The notes beneath the pieces were generated by a model, which was not told the origin of the DNA, searched no databases, and saw only the letters and a list, made by a program, of their open reading frames with translations. Positions 44,119-52,908 of a DNA stretch of 64,000 bases are shown here, piece after piece. The stretch comes from Njordibacter sp964217685. Its GTDB lineage: Bacteria; Pseudomonadota; Gammaproteobacteria; Pseudomonadales; Balneatricaceae. The stretch is taken from NCBI GenBank assembly GCA_049625185.1, contig JBMZUZ010000004.1, forward strand, positions 1 to 64,000. The letters run 5' to 3'. A program made the position numbers and the translations under genes. Within the stretch, counting starts at the first letter, position 1; every line of letters starts with the position of its first letter.

Positions 44119-45483
44119 TTATTGATCCTGTTCTAATAATAACTTCACAACGCGTTCCATACGACTCGAGCGCGAACCCTTTACCAAACAGCTTAAGTAG
44201 CTCTTGGGAAGAGTTTGCAAATAGGGCATTACGTCCGCTTGTGACGCCACAGCAATAGGGTGTTGACCACCTTCAGCAGCATATTGATTTACCGCTGCCG
44301 AGACTCGTGACCCCACGCCAATAAAATAGTTTATTCCTGCTTGAGCAGCATAACTTCCAAGCTCCTTATGCAGACCATAAGAAGCCGTACCAAGTTCCCT
44401 TAAATCACCTAAAATTAAACAGCTATCGCCTGTCTGTTTAGTCAACACATCAATTGCGGCTTTGACAGAGGCTGGGTTGGCATTGTAGGTATCATCGATA
44501 ACCAAAATATCATTAGCCAATTCATGGCGAACGAGGCGTCCTTGATAGGCTTCGCAAGCCTGCAAACCAGCTTGAATTTGATTAATTGACAACCCCGCTG
44601 CTGCAGCTGCCGCCGCCGCAGCCAGAGCGTTGGCAACATTATGCCGACCTGCTAAGGGTAAATTTACAGAGCATTGTTGGCCATCAATATTCAGTTCAAA
44701 GTCACTACTTTGTGCACCCACAGTTAAGTGCTTGGTATGGACTCGGGCCGAGGCCTTATCAATACTAAATGACCATACTTGGCGAGCTTCCGCCAACTGC
44801 AACCAATAGTGATAATTAGCATCATCCAGATTAAGTACAGCCTGACCATTTGCAGCTAAAGATGAGACTATTTCACCTTTGGCCTTAACCACACCTTGGA
44901 CGCCACCAAAGCCCGACAAATGGGCATCTTGAGCATTATTTAAAATGGCGATCTGTGGCCGACCAATGCGACTAGTGTAAGCTATTTCGCCAATATGATT
45001 AGCTCCCAGTTCCAGCACCCGGTAGTCAATTCCCTGAGCTTGCATATTCATTATGGTAATAGGCACGCCAAGGTCATTGTTGAAATTACCTTGAGTCACC
45101 TCTACGGAGCCGGCCTCAGCCAAGATATGCCCCAACATTTCTTTGACTGTTGTCTTGCCACTACTACCCGTCACCGCCAACCACAAACCAGACATATGCT
45201 GGCGCCGAAAACTAGCTAATTCAGCCAAGGCTATGCGTGTATCAGCCACTCGCATTTGGGGTAAATCAGAATCAATATCGGTACTTACTAATGCCCCAAC
45301 GGCACCTTTTTGTTGTGCTTGGGCGATAAATTCATGACCATCAAAGTTAGGACCAACTAAAGCAATAAATAAATCACCTGCTTGTAAAGTGCGGGTATCT
45401 GTTGAGATACGCGTAAAGCTGACATTATTTGTCACCTTATTAGCCTGCAAAGGCCCTGCTAATTGTTCAAAGGCCAATTTCAT
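44119..45483 (-). CDS. murF: UDP-MurNAc-tripeptide--D-alanyl-D-alanine ligase
   Basis: Adds D-Ala-D-Ala to the precursor. 454 residues with the P-loop AVTGSSGKTTVKEM near residue 105, the NLDDANYH region, and DDTYNANPASVKAAID near 332, which identifies MurF. Its start overlaps the murE stop by 4 nt. Confidence 0.97.
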   Translation of the reverse strand: MKLAFEQLAGPLQANKVTNNVSFTRISTDTRTLQAGDLFIALVGPNFDGHEFIAQAQQKGAVGALVSTDIDSDLPQMRVADTRIALAELASFRRQHMSGLWLAVTGSSGKTTVKEMLGHILAEAGSVEVTQGNFNNDLGVPITIMNMQAQGIDYRVLELGANHIGEIAYTSRIGRPQIAILNNAQDAHLSGFGGVQGVVKAKGEIVSSLAANGQAVLNLDDANYHYWLQLAEARQVWSFSIDKASARVHTKHLTVGAQSSDFELNIDGQQCSVNLPLAGRHNVANALAAAAAAAAAGLSINQIQAGLQACEAYQGRLVRHELANDILVIDDTYNANPASVKAAIDVLTKQTGDSCLILGDLRELGTASYGLHKELGSYAAQAGINYFIGVGSRVSAAVNQYAAEGGQHPIAVASQADVMPYLQTLPKSYLSCLVKGSRSSRMERVVKLLLEQDQ

Positions 45484-46982
45484 GAGCTCAACTCCTGTAA
45501 CAAACTGGCCACGACTGCGCGATCACTAAAATGATGTCGCTGGCCAGCAATCTCCTGATAAACTTCATGTCCTTTACCGGCTACTAAAACAATATCCTTA
45601 GGCTTCGCATGCTGCAAAGCAAACTCCAGGGCCTGTTTACGATTATTGATCACTTCTACTTTGCCATGATCAGTAAAGCCAGCCTGAATTTGTTGCGTAA
45701 TAACCGTTGCATCTTCATAGCGCGGATTATCGTCAGTTACCACAATACTGTCCGCCCAATGTTCGGCTATTTTGGCCATTAATGGTCGTTTGCCTTGATC
45801 ACGGTCACCACCACAACCAAATACACACCACAATTGCCCAGAGTCTAGGTGCTGACGCGTTGCCTGTAGCGCTGCTCGTAAAGCATCTGGGGTATGAGCA
45901 TAGTCAACAATAACTGTTAGGCCGGAACCACCGAGGTATTTTTCCATCCGTCCAGCAACTGGAGTTAATGTCTTAAGAGCAGGTTGAATAGTAGCCAAGC
46001 TATAACCTTTGGCCAGCAGTACACCTAGACAAGCAAGTAGATTACTTAGGTTAAATTCGCCGTATAGGCTTGTCGCCAACTCTAAGCTTCCCAAAGGCGT
46101 ATTGATAACGGCTTCGAGACCCTGACGAGTGTAGTTTACCTCTGCCACACTGATAGCCACCTGCCCTGCTTGGGAGCGAGTACTATAAGTCCAGAGGCGA
46201 ACATCAGATGCTATCTCATCAATCAAAGCTTGACCAAATTTATCATCAATATTAATGATGGCATGACGTAGTCCTGGCCAGCTAAACAATTTCGCCTTTG
46301 CTTGAGCGTAGGCTTGCATGGTGCCATGGTAATCAAGGTGATCCCTGCTCAAATTAGACAATACGGCAATATCAAATTCACAGCCATTTACCCGATGCTG
46401 ATCTAGGCCATGGGATGAAACCTCCATAGCACATGCCTGCGCGTCCTGATCTAGCATTTGGGCTAACAAATTTTGCACCGATACAGCATCAGGTGTGGTA
46501 TTCGGGCCTGCTTGCAAATTATTGAGCAAACCATTACCAGTGGTACCAATAACACCACATGTAAAGCCCATATTATTGTGCGCTTGAGCCAAATAATGGC
46601 TAATACTTGTTTTGCCGTTAGTACCAGTAATACCCATAAGATTTAGCTTAGCGCTTGGCTGAGCTAATATCTGCGCTGCCAATTTGCCCTGTTGTTGCGC
46701 TAACTGTGTTACCGGAATAATAGGCACAGTGAAGTTGGATGCCTCAAGCAGTTGTAACTGCGTGTCATCAATAGCCACCGCAGCGGCCTGCTTTGCTTGC
46801 GCTTGAGCAACAAAACTTTGTAATCGCTGCGGGTCCCCTACACAGGCAATAAACAGATCCCCTGCTACTACCTGTCGGCTGTCCGAAGTAACGCCTGTGA
46901 CATGCACGTCAGTCGCCACTGGGTCCCAACCCAGTGTCTTCCAGACCGCTGCCAAACCCGTTGCTTGCACACCCAACTCCAC
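45480..46982 (-). CDS. murE: UDP-MurNAc-L-Ala-D-Glu--2,6-diaminopimelate ligase
   Basis: Adds meso-diaminopimelate. 500 residues with the P-loop GITGTNGKTSISHY, the SHGLDQHRV segment, and DNPRYED near residue 415, the motif that selects meso-DAP rather than lysine. This fits a Gram-negative wall. Confidence 0.97.
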   Translation of the reverse strand: MELGVQATGLAAVWKTLGWDPVATDVHVTGVTSDSRQVVAGDLFIACVGDPQRLQSFVAQAQAKQAAAVAIDDTQLQLLEASNFTVPIIPVTQLAQQQGKLAAQILAQPSAKLNLMGITGTNGKTSISHYLAQAHNNMGFTCGVIGTTGNGLLNNLQAGPNTTPDAVSVQNLLAQMLDQDAQACAMEVSSHGLDQHRVNGCEFDIAVLSNLSRDHLDYHGTMQAYAQAKAKLFSWPGLRHAIINIDDKFGQALIDEIASDVRLWTYSTRSQAGQVAISVAEVNYTRQGLEAVINTPLGSLELATSLYGEFNLSNLLACLGVLLAKGYSLATIQPALKTLTPVAGRMEKYLGGSGLTVIVDYAHTPDALRAALQATRQHLDSGQLWCVFGCGGDRDQGKRPLMAKIAEHWADSIVVTDDNPRYEDATVITQQIQAGFTDHGKVEVINNRKQALEFALQHAKPKDIVLVAGKGHEVYQEIAGQRHHFSDRAVVASLLQELSS

Positions 46983-46984
46983 TG

Positions 46985-48661
46985 TTATCCTTGATTTGGC
47001 GTCAGATTATCTGGCGCCACATTTAATAAACGTAAACTTTCGGCCATAATGCGACTAAACACGGGGGCGGCCACTTCACCACCGTAATATTGTTCTCCTT
47101 GGGGTTGGTCTACCACGACTACACACACCAGTCGCGGCTGACTAGCCGGCGCCATACCTGCAAAAATAGCGGTATAGGCTTCGTCTTCATAACCCCCTGC
47201 CTGACCAGTTTTATGCACCGTACCAGTTTTCCCAGCCACTCGATAAGAAGGTACTTGTGCCAAGGTACCTGTGCCGCCCAGATTAGTGACCGTTTCCATC
47301 ATCGCCACCACCTGTTGCGCCTGCTCCTCAGGCATAATTCGCTCTGCTTCGGGTACTGCATCTAATTTGAGTAGGGATACCGGACGCTTAAGCCCATGGC
47401 TAGCCAATACAGAGTAGGATGCAGCTAACTGCATTGGTGTGACAGCAATACCATAGCCATAAGCCATGGTAGCCAGATTTAAGGGATGCCATTTGGCATA
47501 ATTGGGCAGCACTCCAACACTTTCGCCAGGGAAACCACTGCCTGTATCTTGGCCCATACCAAAGCTATAGAAAGTATCGCGTAAACTGTGTTCTGGCATA
47601 GACATAGCCAGTTTGGTGACGCCAACATTACTTGATTTAGTAATAATGCCGGTCATATCCAAAACCCCATAATTGCGATGATCACGGATACTCTTGCCTT
47701 TTACCCGCACAAAACCAGGGCTAGTATCGACTTCACTATCAAGGGTATATTGACCACTCATCAAGGCTGCTGACACGGTGAGCGGCTTTACTGTCGAGCC
47801 AGGCTCCACCAAATCAGTCATAGCTCGATTGCGAAGGCTATCTATGGCCATATTTTTACGATTATTGGGGTTATAGGATGGTTGGTTAACCATGGCCAGC
47901 ACTTCACCAGTCTGCACATCCAAAATCACAGCTGCTGCTGATTTGGCTTTGTGAGCTTGTACTACAGCTTTTAGTTCTCGATAGGCCACATATTGCATAC
48001 GCAAATCGATACTAAGATGCAGATCTTTACCCGGTTCCGCGGCTTGTAAAATACGCAAATCTTGAACCGTTCGACCTTGGCGATCTTTTTTAACTAATTT
48101 GCGACCGTTTTGCGCCTGTAACCAATCCTCATAGGCTAATTCTAGACCTTCCTGACCACGGCCATCGACATTATTAAAGCCAACTAGATGCGTTGCTACC
48201 TCGCCAGCGGGATAATAGCGCTGGAATTCACGCTGTCCATAAACACCTTTGATACCCTTATCAAGAAGAGCCTGGGCTTGATCAGGATTCATTTGACGAC
48301 GCAGGTACATAAATTCTTTGTTGCTCATAGTCGTTAACCGAGCATTGAGCTTGTCGATATCCATATCCAGTTCAATAGCTACTTGTAACGCCTCATCGGA
48401 ACCTGCTATTAACTCCTGTGGTTGTGCCCACAAACTAATAACTGGCGCACTTACCGCCAAGGCCTTACCATGTCTATCAAGCACCATGCCGCGATGGGCC
48501 ACCAAAGGCACTGTGCGCTCCATACGCGCATCACCCTGACGCTGCAAGAAACTTCTCTCGGTAAGGTTAAGGTCAATTAAACGCCAAACGACAAGGCCTG
48601 CTGCAATAGCCATCAGCAGCCAAATAAAGCGCAGGCGCCATGGGTATTCAACCTGATTCAT
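46985..48661 (-). CDS. ftsI: Peptidoglycan transpeptidase FtsI (PBP3)
   Basis: The septal cross-linking enzyme, 558 residues. An N-terminal helix lies near residues 10-27, then the pedestal domain. The transpeptidase domain has catalytic motifs STVK (in EPGSTVKPL), SSN (in KSSNVGV) and KTGT. Overlaps ftsL by 4 nt. Confidence 0.97.
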   Translation of the reverse strand: MNQVEYPWRLRFIWLLMAIAAGLVVWRLIDLNLTERSFLQRQGDARMERTVPLVAHRGMVLDRHGKALAVSAPVISLWAQPQELIAGSDEALQVAIELDMDIDKLNARLTTMSNKEFMYLRRQMNPDQAQALLDKGIKGVYGQREFQRYYPAGEVATHLVGFNNVDGRGQEGLELAYEDWLQAQNGRKLVKKDRQGRTVQDLRILQAAEPGKDLHLSIDLRMQYVAYRELKAVVQAHKAKSAAAVILDVQTGEVLAMVNQPSYNPNNRKNMAIDSLRNRAMTDLVEPGSTVKPLTVSAALMSGQYTLDSEVDTSPGFVRVKGKSIRDHRNYGVLDMTGIITKSSNVGVTKLAMSMPEHSLRDTFYSFGMGQDTGSGFPGESVGVLPNYAKWHPLNLATMAYGYGIAVTPMQLAASYSVLASHGLKRPVSLLKLDAVPEAERIMPEEQAQQVVAMMETVTNLGGTGTLAQVPSYRVAGKTGTVHKTGQAGGYEDEAYTAIFAGMAPASQPRLVCVVVVDQPQGEQYYGGEVAAPVFSRIMAESLRLLNVAPDNLTPNQG

Positions 48662-48987
48662 GGTTGCCTCGCCATAATGACATCGGTGGCCATAGGCACC
48701 CGCATTTGTAATTCATTACTAACCAAGCTTTCAACGCGGCTGTAGGCGCTCCAAGCACTTTGCTCCAGCAATAATTGGCCCCATTCTTCTTGCATAGCAT
48801 CGCGCTGTTGATTCATTTGGTGCAGTTCATTGACTAAGGCGCGTTTTTCAAAGGAACTGTAAATAACTAATTGAGCACTGGCCACTAAGCCAGCCAAAAA
48901 GACAAAACTCAGCAGCAAAATATAGGTCTGGGCTTTGCGGCTAGCTTTGAGTAGCAGACCGTTTAAGGCATAGCTTATATCTTTCAT
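48658..48987 (-). CDS. ftsL: Cell division protein FtsL
   Basis: A 109-residue bitopic protein with one membrane helix near residues 20-42 and a periplasmic coiled coil that pairs with FtsB. Sequence is poorly conserved across FtsL proteins, but position between rsmH and ftsI and the WSAYSRVESLVSNELQM region are diagnostic. Confidence 0.93.
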   Translation of the reverse strand: MKDISYALNGLLLKASRKAQTYILLLSFVFLAGLVASAQLVIYSSFEKRALVNELHQMNQQRDAMQEEWGQLLLEQSAWSAYSRVESLVSNELQMRVPMATDVIMARQP

Positions 48988-49922
48988 GCTAATTTCTCCG
49001 CAACACGCATAACAGCACTACGAGCACGGGGATTTTCCTGAACTTCTAGTGTGCTAGGCTTGCGCGCTTTACCGAGTAATTTCAAACGCCGCTGCAACAT
49101 ATCTTCAGTGACGGGTAAACCAGGTGGCAGATGCGTATCACCCTTGGCTTGTTTGCGCATAAAGCGTTTAACAATCCGGTCTTCCAAGGAATGAAAGCTG
49201 ATAATAACCAGACGCCCACCCGGCTTTAATACTTCTAGAGCAGCGTCTAAACCATCTTCAAGATCGGCTAGTTCACGATTAATATGAATACGTATACCTT
49301 GGAAGGCGCGAGTGGCAGGATGCTTACCTTTTTCCCATTTTGGATTGGCTTCACTGATAATGTCAGCCAGTTGTTTGGTTCGTGTCAGTGGTTGTTTGCT
49401 GCGTTGTTCGACAATAGCTCTTGCCATACGTCGCGAGAATCGCTCTTCCCCATAGTGATACATAGCATCGGCAATCTCATCCGCTGCAGCACGATTAAGC
49501 CACTCAGCCGCAGACTCCCCTTGTTCTGGGTTCATGCGCATATCCAAAGGGCCATCTTGCATAAAACTAAAACCACGCTCTGGGTCATCTAGTTGTGGTG
49601 ATGACACCCCAAGATCTAAAAGAATACCGTCAACCTTGCCCTGCCAATTTCTCTGGGCAGCGATCTGTTGCAAATTAGCAAAGGAGGTTTGGGCAATCTG
49701 TAAGCGCTTGTCTGTTGCTGCCATAGCATAGGCTGCGGCAATGGCAAGTGGGTCTTTATCAAAGGCCTGCAGTTCACCTTGGCTACTTAAGCCTTGTAAA
49801 ATAAGACTGCTATGCCCTCCTCTACCAAAGGTACCGTCTATATAGCAACCGTCAGGGTTGTGAAGCAGTAGCTCTACAGCTTCATCTAACAGAACTGACT
49901 TATGTTTGTAATTGTCTGCCAT
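48984..49922 (-). CDS. rsmH: 16S rRNA (cytosine-1402-N4)-methyltransferase
   Basis: Also called MraW. 312 residues with HKSVLLDEAVELL at the start, the SAM motif IDGTFGRGGHS, LLDLGVSSPQLDDPERGFSF near residue 105, and FHSLEDRIVKRFM near 244. RsmI, encoded in this same window, modifies the 2'-O of the same rRNA residue. Confidence 0.97.
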   Translation of the reverse strand: MADNYKHKSVLLDEAVELLLHNPDGCYIDGTFGRGGHSSLILQGLSSQGELQAFDKDPLAIAAAYAMAATDKRLQIAQTSFANLQQIAAQRNWQGKVDGILLDLGVSSPQLDDPERGFSFMQDGPLDMRMNPEQGESAAEWLNRAAADEIADAMYHYGEERFSRRMARAIVEQRSKQPLTRTKQLADIISEANPKWEKGKHPATRAFQGIRIHINRELADLEDGLDAALEVLKPGGRLVIISFHSLEDRIVKRFMRKQAKGDTHLPPGLPVTEDMLQRRLKLLGKARKPSTLEVQENPRARSAVMRVAEKLA

Positions 49923-49948
49923 AATTAACGCAACGACTTCAGTTTTAG

Positions 49949-50404
49949 TTATAGTGATAATTCGTGCAAGGCATCTGGCAGTTCACTAGCTTTACTAGCT
50001 ATCTGCAGATACTCATCTCGCCGACCATTCCATAGAGACTCACTCCACAACTCAATTTTTTTACCTTGACCAAGCAAGATTGCCTTTTTATCCAGTTGTG
50101 CATAATCCCGCAACACGGCGGGCAAGAGGATACGGCCATTGCCATCGAGTTCAACATCAGTAGCATGACCAATCAATAAACGCTGGATACGTCGAGCTTC
50201 AGGATTGAAACTGGGTAGCTGTTCAAGCTTAGCCTGAATAAGCTCCCATTCCGGTAAGGGATAAATCATGAGACAGGCTTCTTCCGTATCGATGGTAATA
50301 ACCAACTTGCCCGCAGAGACAAGGGTGCACATATCACGAAAGCGCATAGGCATCGCCATACGACCTTTCGCATCTATGTTGATTGTTACTGCACCACGGA
50401 ACAT
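49949..50404 (-). CDS. mraZ: Transcriptional repressor MraZ
   Basis: A 151-residue protein made of two SpoVT/AbrB-like halves. The first is INIDAKGRMAMPMRFRD and the second is ELDGNGRILLPAVLRDYA, each with the D-x-x-G-R motif. It binds DNA upstream of its own gene and represses the dcw operon. I chose ATG 50404, after AAGGTAA, over an earlier in-frame start. Three binding boxes lie directly upstream. Confidence 0.96.
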   Translation of the reverse strand: MFRGAVTINIDAKGRMAMPMRFRDMCTLVSAGKLVITIDTEEACLMIYPLPEWELIQAKLEQLPSFNPEARRIQRLLIGHATDVELDGNGRILLPAVLRDYAQLDKKAILLGQGKKIELWSESLWNGRRDEYLQIASKASELPDALHELSL

Positions 50405-50442
50405 AAAAGTTACCTTTTTAAGCCTATAAATGGGAAATAAAA

Positions 50443-50466
50443 CCACTTTAACCCACTTTTCTCCAC
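50443..50466 (-). promoter_or_regulatory. Triple MraZ box
   Basis: On the minus strand GTGG starts three times at exact 10-bp spacing (50466, 50456, 50446), as GTGGAGAAAA, GTGGGTTAAA, GTGGTTTTAT. Known MraZ operators are direct TGGG-type repeats spaced this way, so the protein would bind one face of the DNA and repress mraZ. Confidence 0.8.
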
Positions 50467-50472
50467 TATCAG

Positions 50473-50501
50473 AGTTTATTCATGGTAGGGCAATATTGCA
50501 A
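50473..50501 (-). promoter_or_regulatory. Promoter of mraZ and the dcw cluster
   Basis: TTGCAA (50496-50501) and TAAACT (50473-50478) on the minus strand are 17 bp apart. The expected start site falls at about 50466, inside the first MraZ box, so MraZ binding would block transcription. The rest of the 280-bp gap to the next gene shows no reading frame. Confidence 0.6.
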
Positions 50502-50684
50502 GTAATTGAGCAAATTTATTGTGTAAAGACATCACCCCATAAAATCATCGATCAATGGCTTTACTAGAGAGGCAATTTACCTGACAGATGACTGGAGGCT
50601 AGGTGGGGAGTTGCGGCAAAGTTATGGCTTTTATTACCGGTTTTTATAACTAACTTTTGTCCAATTAAATAAGCTCATCATTGA

Positions 50685-51452
50685 TCATGGCAAATCCGGC
50701 TTTATCAGCAAACTATGACCATGTAACTTTAGCCATTGTTTGGCTTTAGCATAATCTGGACAATAATCAGACACCATCTGCCAAAACTCACGACCATGGT
50801 GCATAAACCGCAAATGACACATTTCATGGACCACAACATAATCAAACACATACTCAGGTGCCATGACCAAAGGCCAATTGAACTTTAATTCACCATTACT
50901 GGAACAACTGCCCCACTGCGAACGAAAGCGCCTAACCTGGATGAGGCTTGGGCTATGCTTCAAATCAGTACCCATGGCCTGCTGCCAATGGGCTACTTTT
51001 GCTCTCGCTAATGCCAAGGCCTCGGTTTTGTACCAGTTTTCCAGTAAGCGCCATTGGCAAGCCTTACTTGCCTGACGTGCGGTGATAGTCATAACTAGCT
51101 GGGTGGCCGTAGCCGTAATCTGATGTTGCTGGGAGGCTTTAAGGATGAGTTCTAATTGATTACCAAGTAAGGGCCATAATGCGCCTGACTCAAGCTTTCG
51201 TTGGGGCAGCTTGGGAACAGCCAACTGTTCAGCCTGCTTAGCTGCAAGCCACTCGGCTCGTTCTAACACCATGGCGGTGAGTATATCCTCTGCAAGCCCA
51301 TAAGGTACTTGCAAAGTAATTAACCCATGCTGCACTTTAAAGCCAATTGTTCGCCTACGCTTACTCACCTTCACACAACACTTAAGCGGCCCAATACGCC
51401 AGACTGGTATGGGCTGAGTAATATAGTTAGAGGCGGTTAAAAATCTAGGCAT
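50685..51452 (-). CDS. YgjP/DUF45-type zinc metallopeptidase
   Basis: A 255-residue protein of the YgjP-like (DUF45, M48-related) family. The zinc motif is VVHEMCHLRFMHHGREFW near residue 200, with RRFRSQWGSCSSNGELKFNW shortly before, the family signature. The fold resembles SprT-like proteases. ATG 51452 is preferred to a TTG at 51470 because only one has a standard start codon; neither has a clear ribosome site. It lies just downstream of rnpB on the same strand. Confidence 0.88.
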   Translation of the reverse strand: MPRFLTASNYITQPIPVWRIGPLKCCVKVSKRRRTIGFKVQHGLITLQVPYGLAEDILTAMVLERAEWLAAKQAEQLAVPKLPQRKLESGALWPLLGNQLELILKASQQHQITATATQLVMTITARQASKACQWRLLENWYKTEALALARAKVAHWQQAMGTDLKHSPSLIQVRRFRSQWGSCSSNGELKFNWPLVMAPEYVFDYVVVHEMCHLRFMHHGREFWQMVSDYCPDYAKAKQWLKLHGHSLLIKPDLP

Positions 51453-51493
51453 ATGGCTTAGCACAAGCAACGTTTATGATTGCAAGAGAAGAA

Positions 51494-51858
<365 letters not shown>

Positions 51859-51877
51859 ATAGCGGCCATACAAGAGA

Positions 51878-51906
51878 ATTACAAGTTAATTTTAATTATC
51901 GAGCAA
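51878..51906 (-). promoter_or_regulatory. Promoter of rnpB
   Basis: On the minus strand TTGCTC (51901-51906) and TGTAAT (51878-51883) are 17 bp apart, placed 20-30 bp ahead of the RNA. It lies between the rsmI stop and rnpB. Confidence 0.55.
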
Positions 51907-51921
51907 TAAAGCAAAGTACTG

Positions 51922-52767
51922 CTAGATTTTGCCTTGTAATTGCAAAGCTCGGTCATACAGGACTTTCTTTTTATGAGAAGTAAGTTGAGCTGCCATGGCT
52001 GCGGCTTTTTTAATGGGCAATTCAGCCAACAAGATCTGTAACAGTTTATCTGTCTCAGTATCCATAACCTTGGTTTCGGTCTCTGGCGCTCCGGTGACAA
52101 TGACGACAAACTCACCACGTTGTTGATTAGTGTCAGCTGTAAGCCAATCTTTTACCACTGCCAGCGAACCAGCCTTAATAGTTTCGAAGGTTTTGGTTAA
52201 TTCTCTGGCTACCACAACATGTCTTTCCTCACCCAGTACAGTAATCATATCGGCAACACTAGCCAAGATGCGATGGGGTGATTCATAAAATACATGGGTA
52301 TGGGTGATATCCTGAATATTGCCTAGCACCTGACACCTATGACTGGTCTTGGCTGGCAAAAACCCCATAAAAGTAAATTTATCTGTGGCCACGCCCGCCA
52401 CACTCAAAGCAGCAATTAAGGCACTAGGCCCGGCAATAGGCACCACTGCAAACCCAGCCGCACGCACAGCCGCTACCAGATGAAAACCCGGGTCAGAAAT
52501 AAGAGGCGTACCAGCATCAGAGATCAAGGCAATTGAAGCGCCAGTTTGCAGGCGCTCAACAATCATCTCACTACGTTGCCGCTCATTATGCTCATGCACC
52601 GCCAGCATAGGTGTAGTGATGCCAAATTGTTGCATTAAATGAGCACTATGACGGGTATCCTCGGCGGCGATCAAATCAACCTGCTTAAGGGTATCTATAG
52701 CCCGCGGGCTCATATCCTGTAAGTTACCAATAGGGGTGGCTACGACATATAAACTGGATTTATTCAT
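51922..52767 (-). CDS. rsmI: 16S rRNA (cytidine-1402-2'-O)-methyltransferase
   Basis: A 281-residue tetrapyrrole-methylase-fold enzyme. It has VVATPIGNLQDMSPRA at the start, VDLIAAEDTRHSAHLM, LISDAGTPLISDPGF near residue 84, and YESPHRI. It is divergent from lpoA, the same order as E. coli yraL/yraM. Confidence 0.97.
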   Translation of the reverse strand: MNKSSLYVVATPIGNLQDMSPRAIDTLKQVDLIAAEDTRHSAHLMQQFGITTPMLAVHEHNERQRSEMIVERLQTGASIALISDAGTPLISDPGFHLVAAVRAAGFAVVPIAGPSALIAALSVAGVATDKFTFMGFLPAKTSHRCQVLGNIQDITHTHVFYESPHRILASVADMITVLGEERHVVVARELTKTFETIKAGSLAVVKDWLTADTNQQRGEFVVIVTGAPETETKVMDTETDKLLQILLAELPIKKAAAMAAQLTSHKKKVLYDRALQLQGKI

Positions 52768-52908
52768 CTACTTTTAATCTTGTTATCCATATAATCTAGC
52801 TTGAAGAGGGAATTTTCTCTAAAATGACGCGTCTAAACTAACTCAGCAGCGCCTTCTCAATGATCCTATAGAGACGTTATTGTAACCTAATTTTAAACCC
52901 CATTACCC

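Noticed and set aside
50447..50684. Possible small gene upstream of mraZ
   Set aside because: No reading frame with a ribosome site; the MraZ boxes and promoter explain the first part and nothing is visible in the rest.
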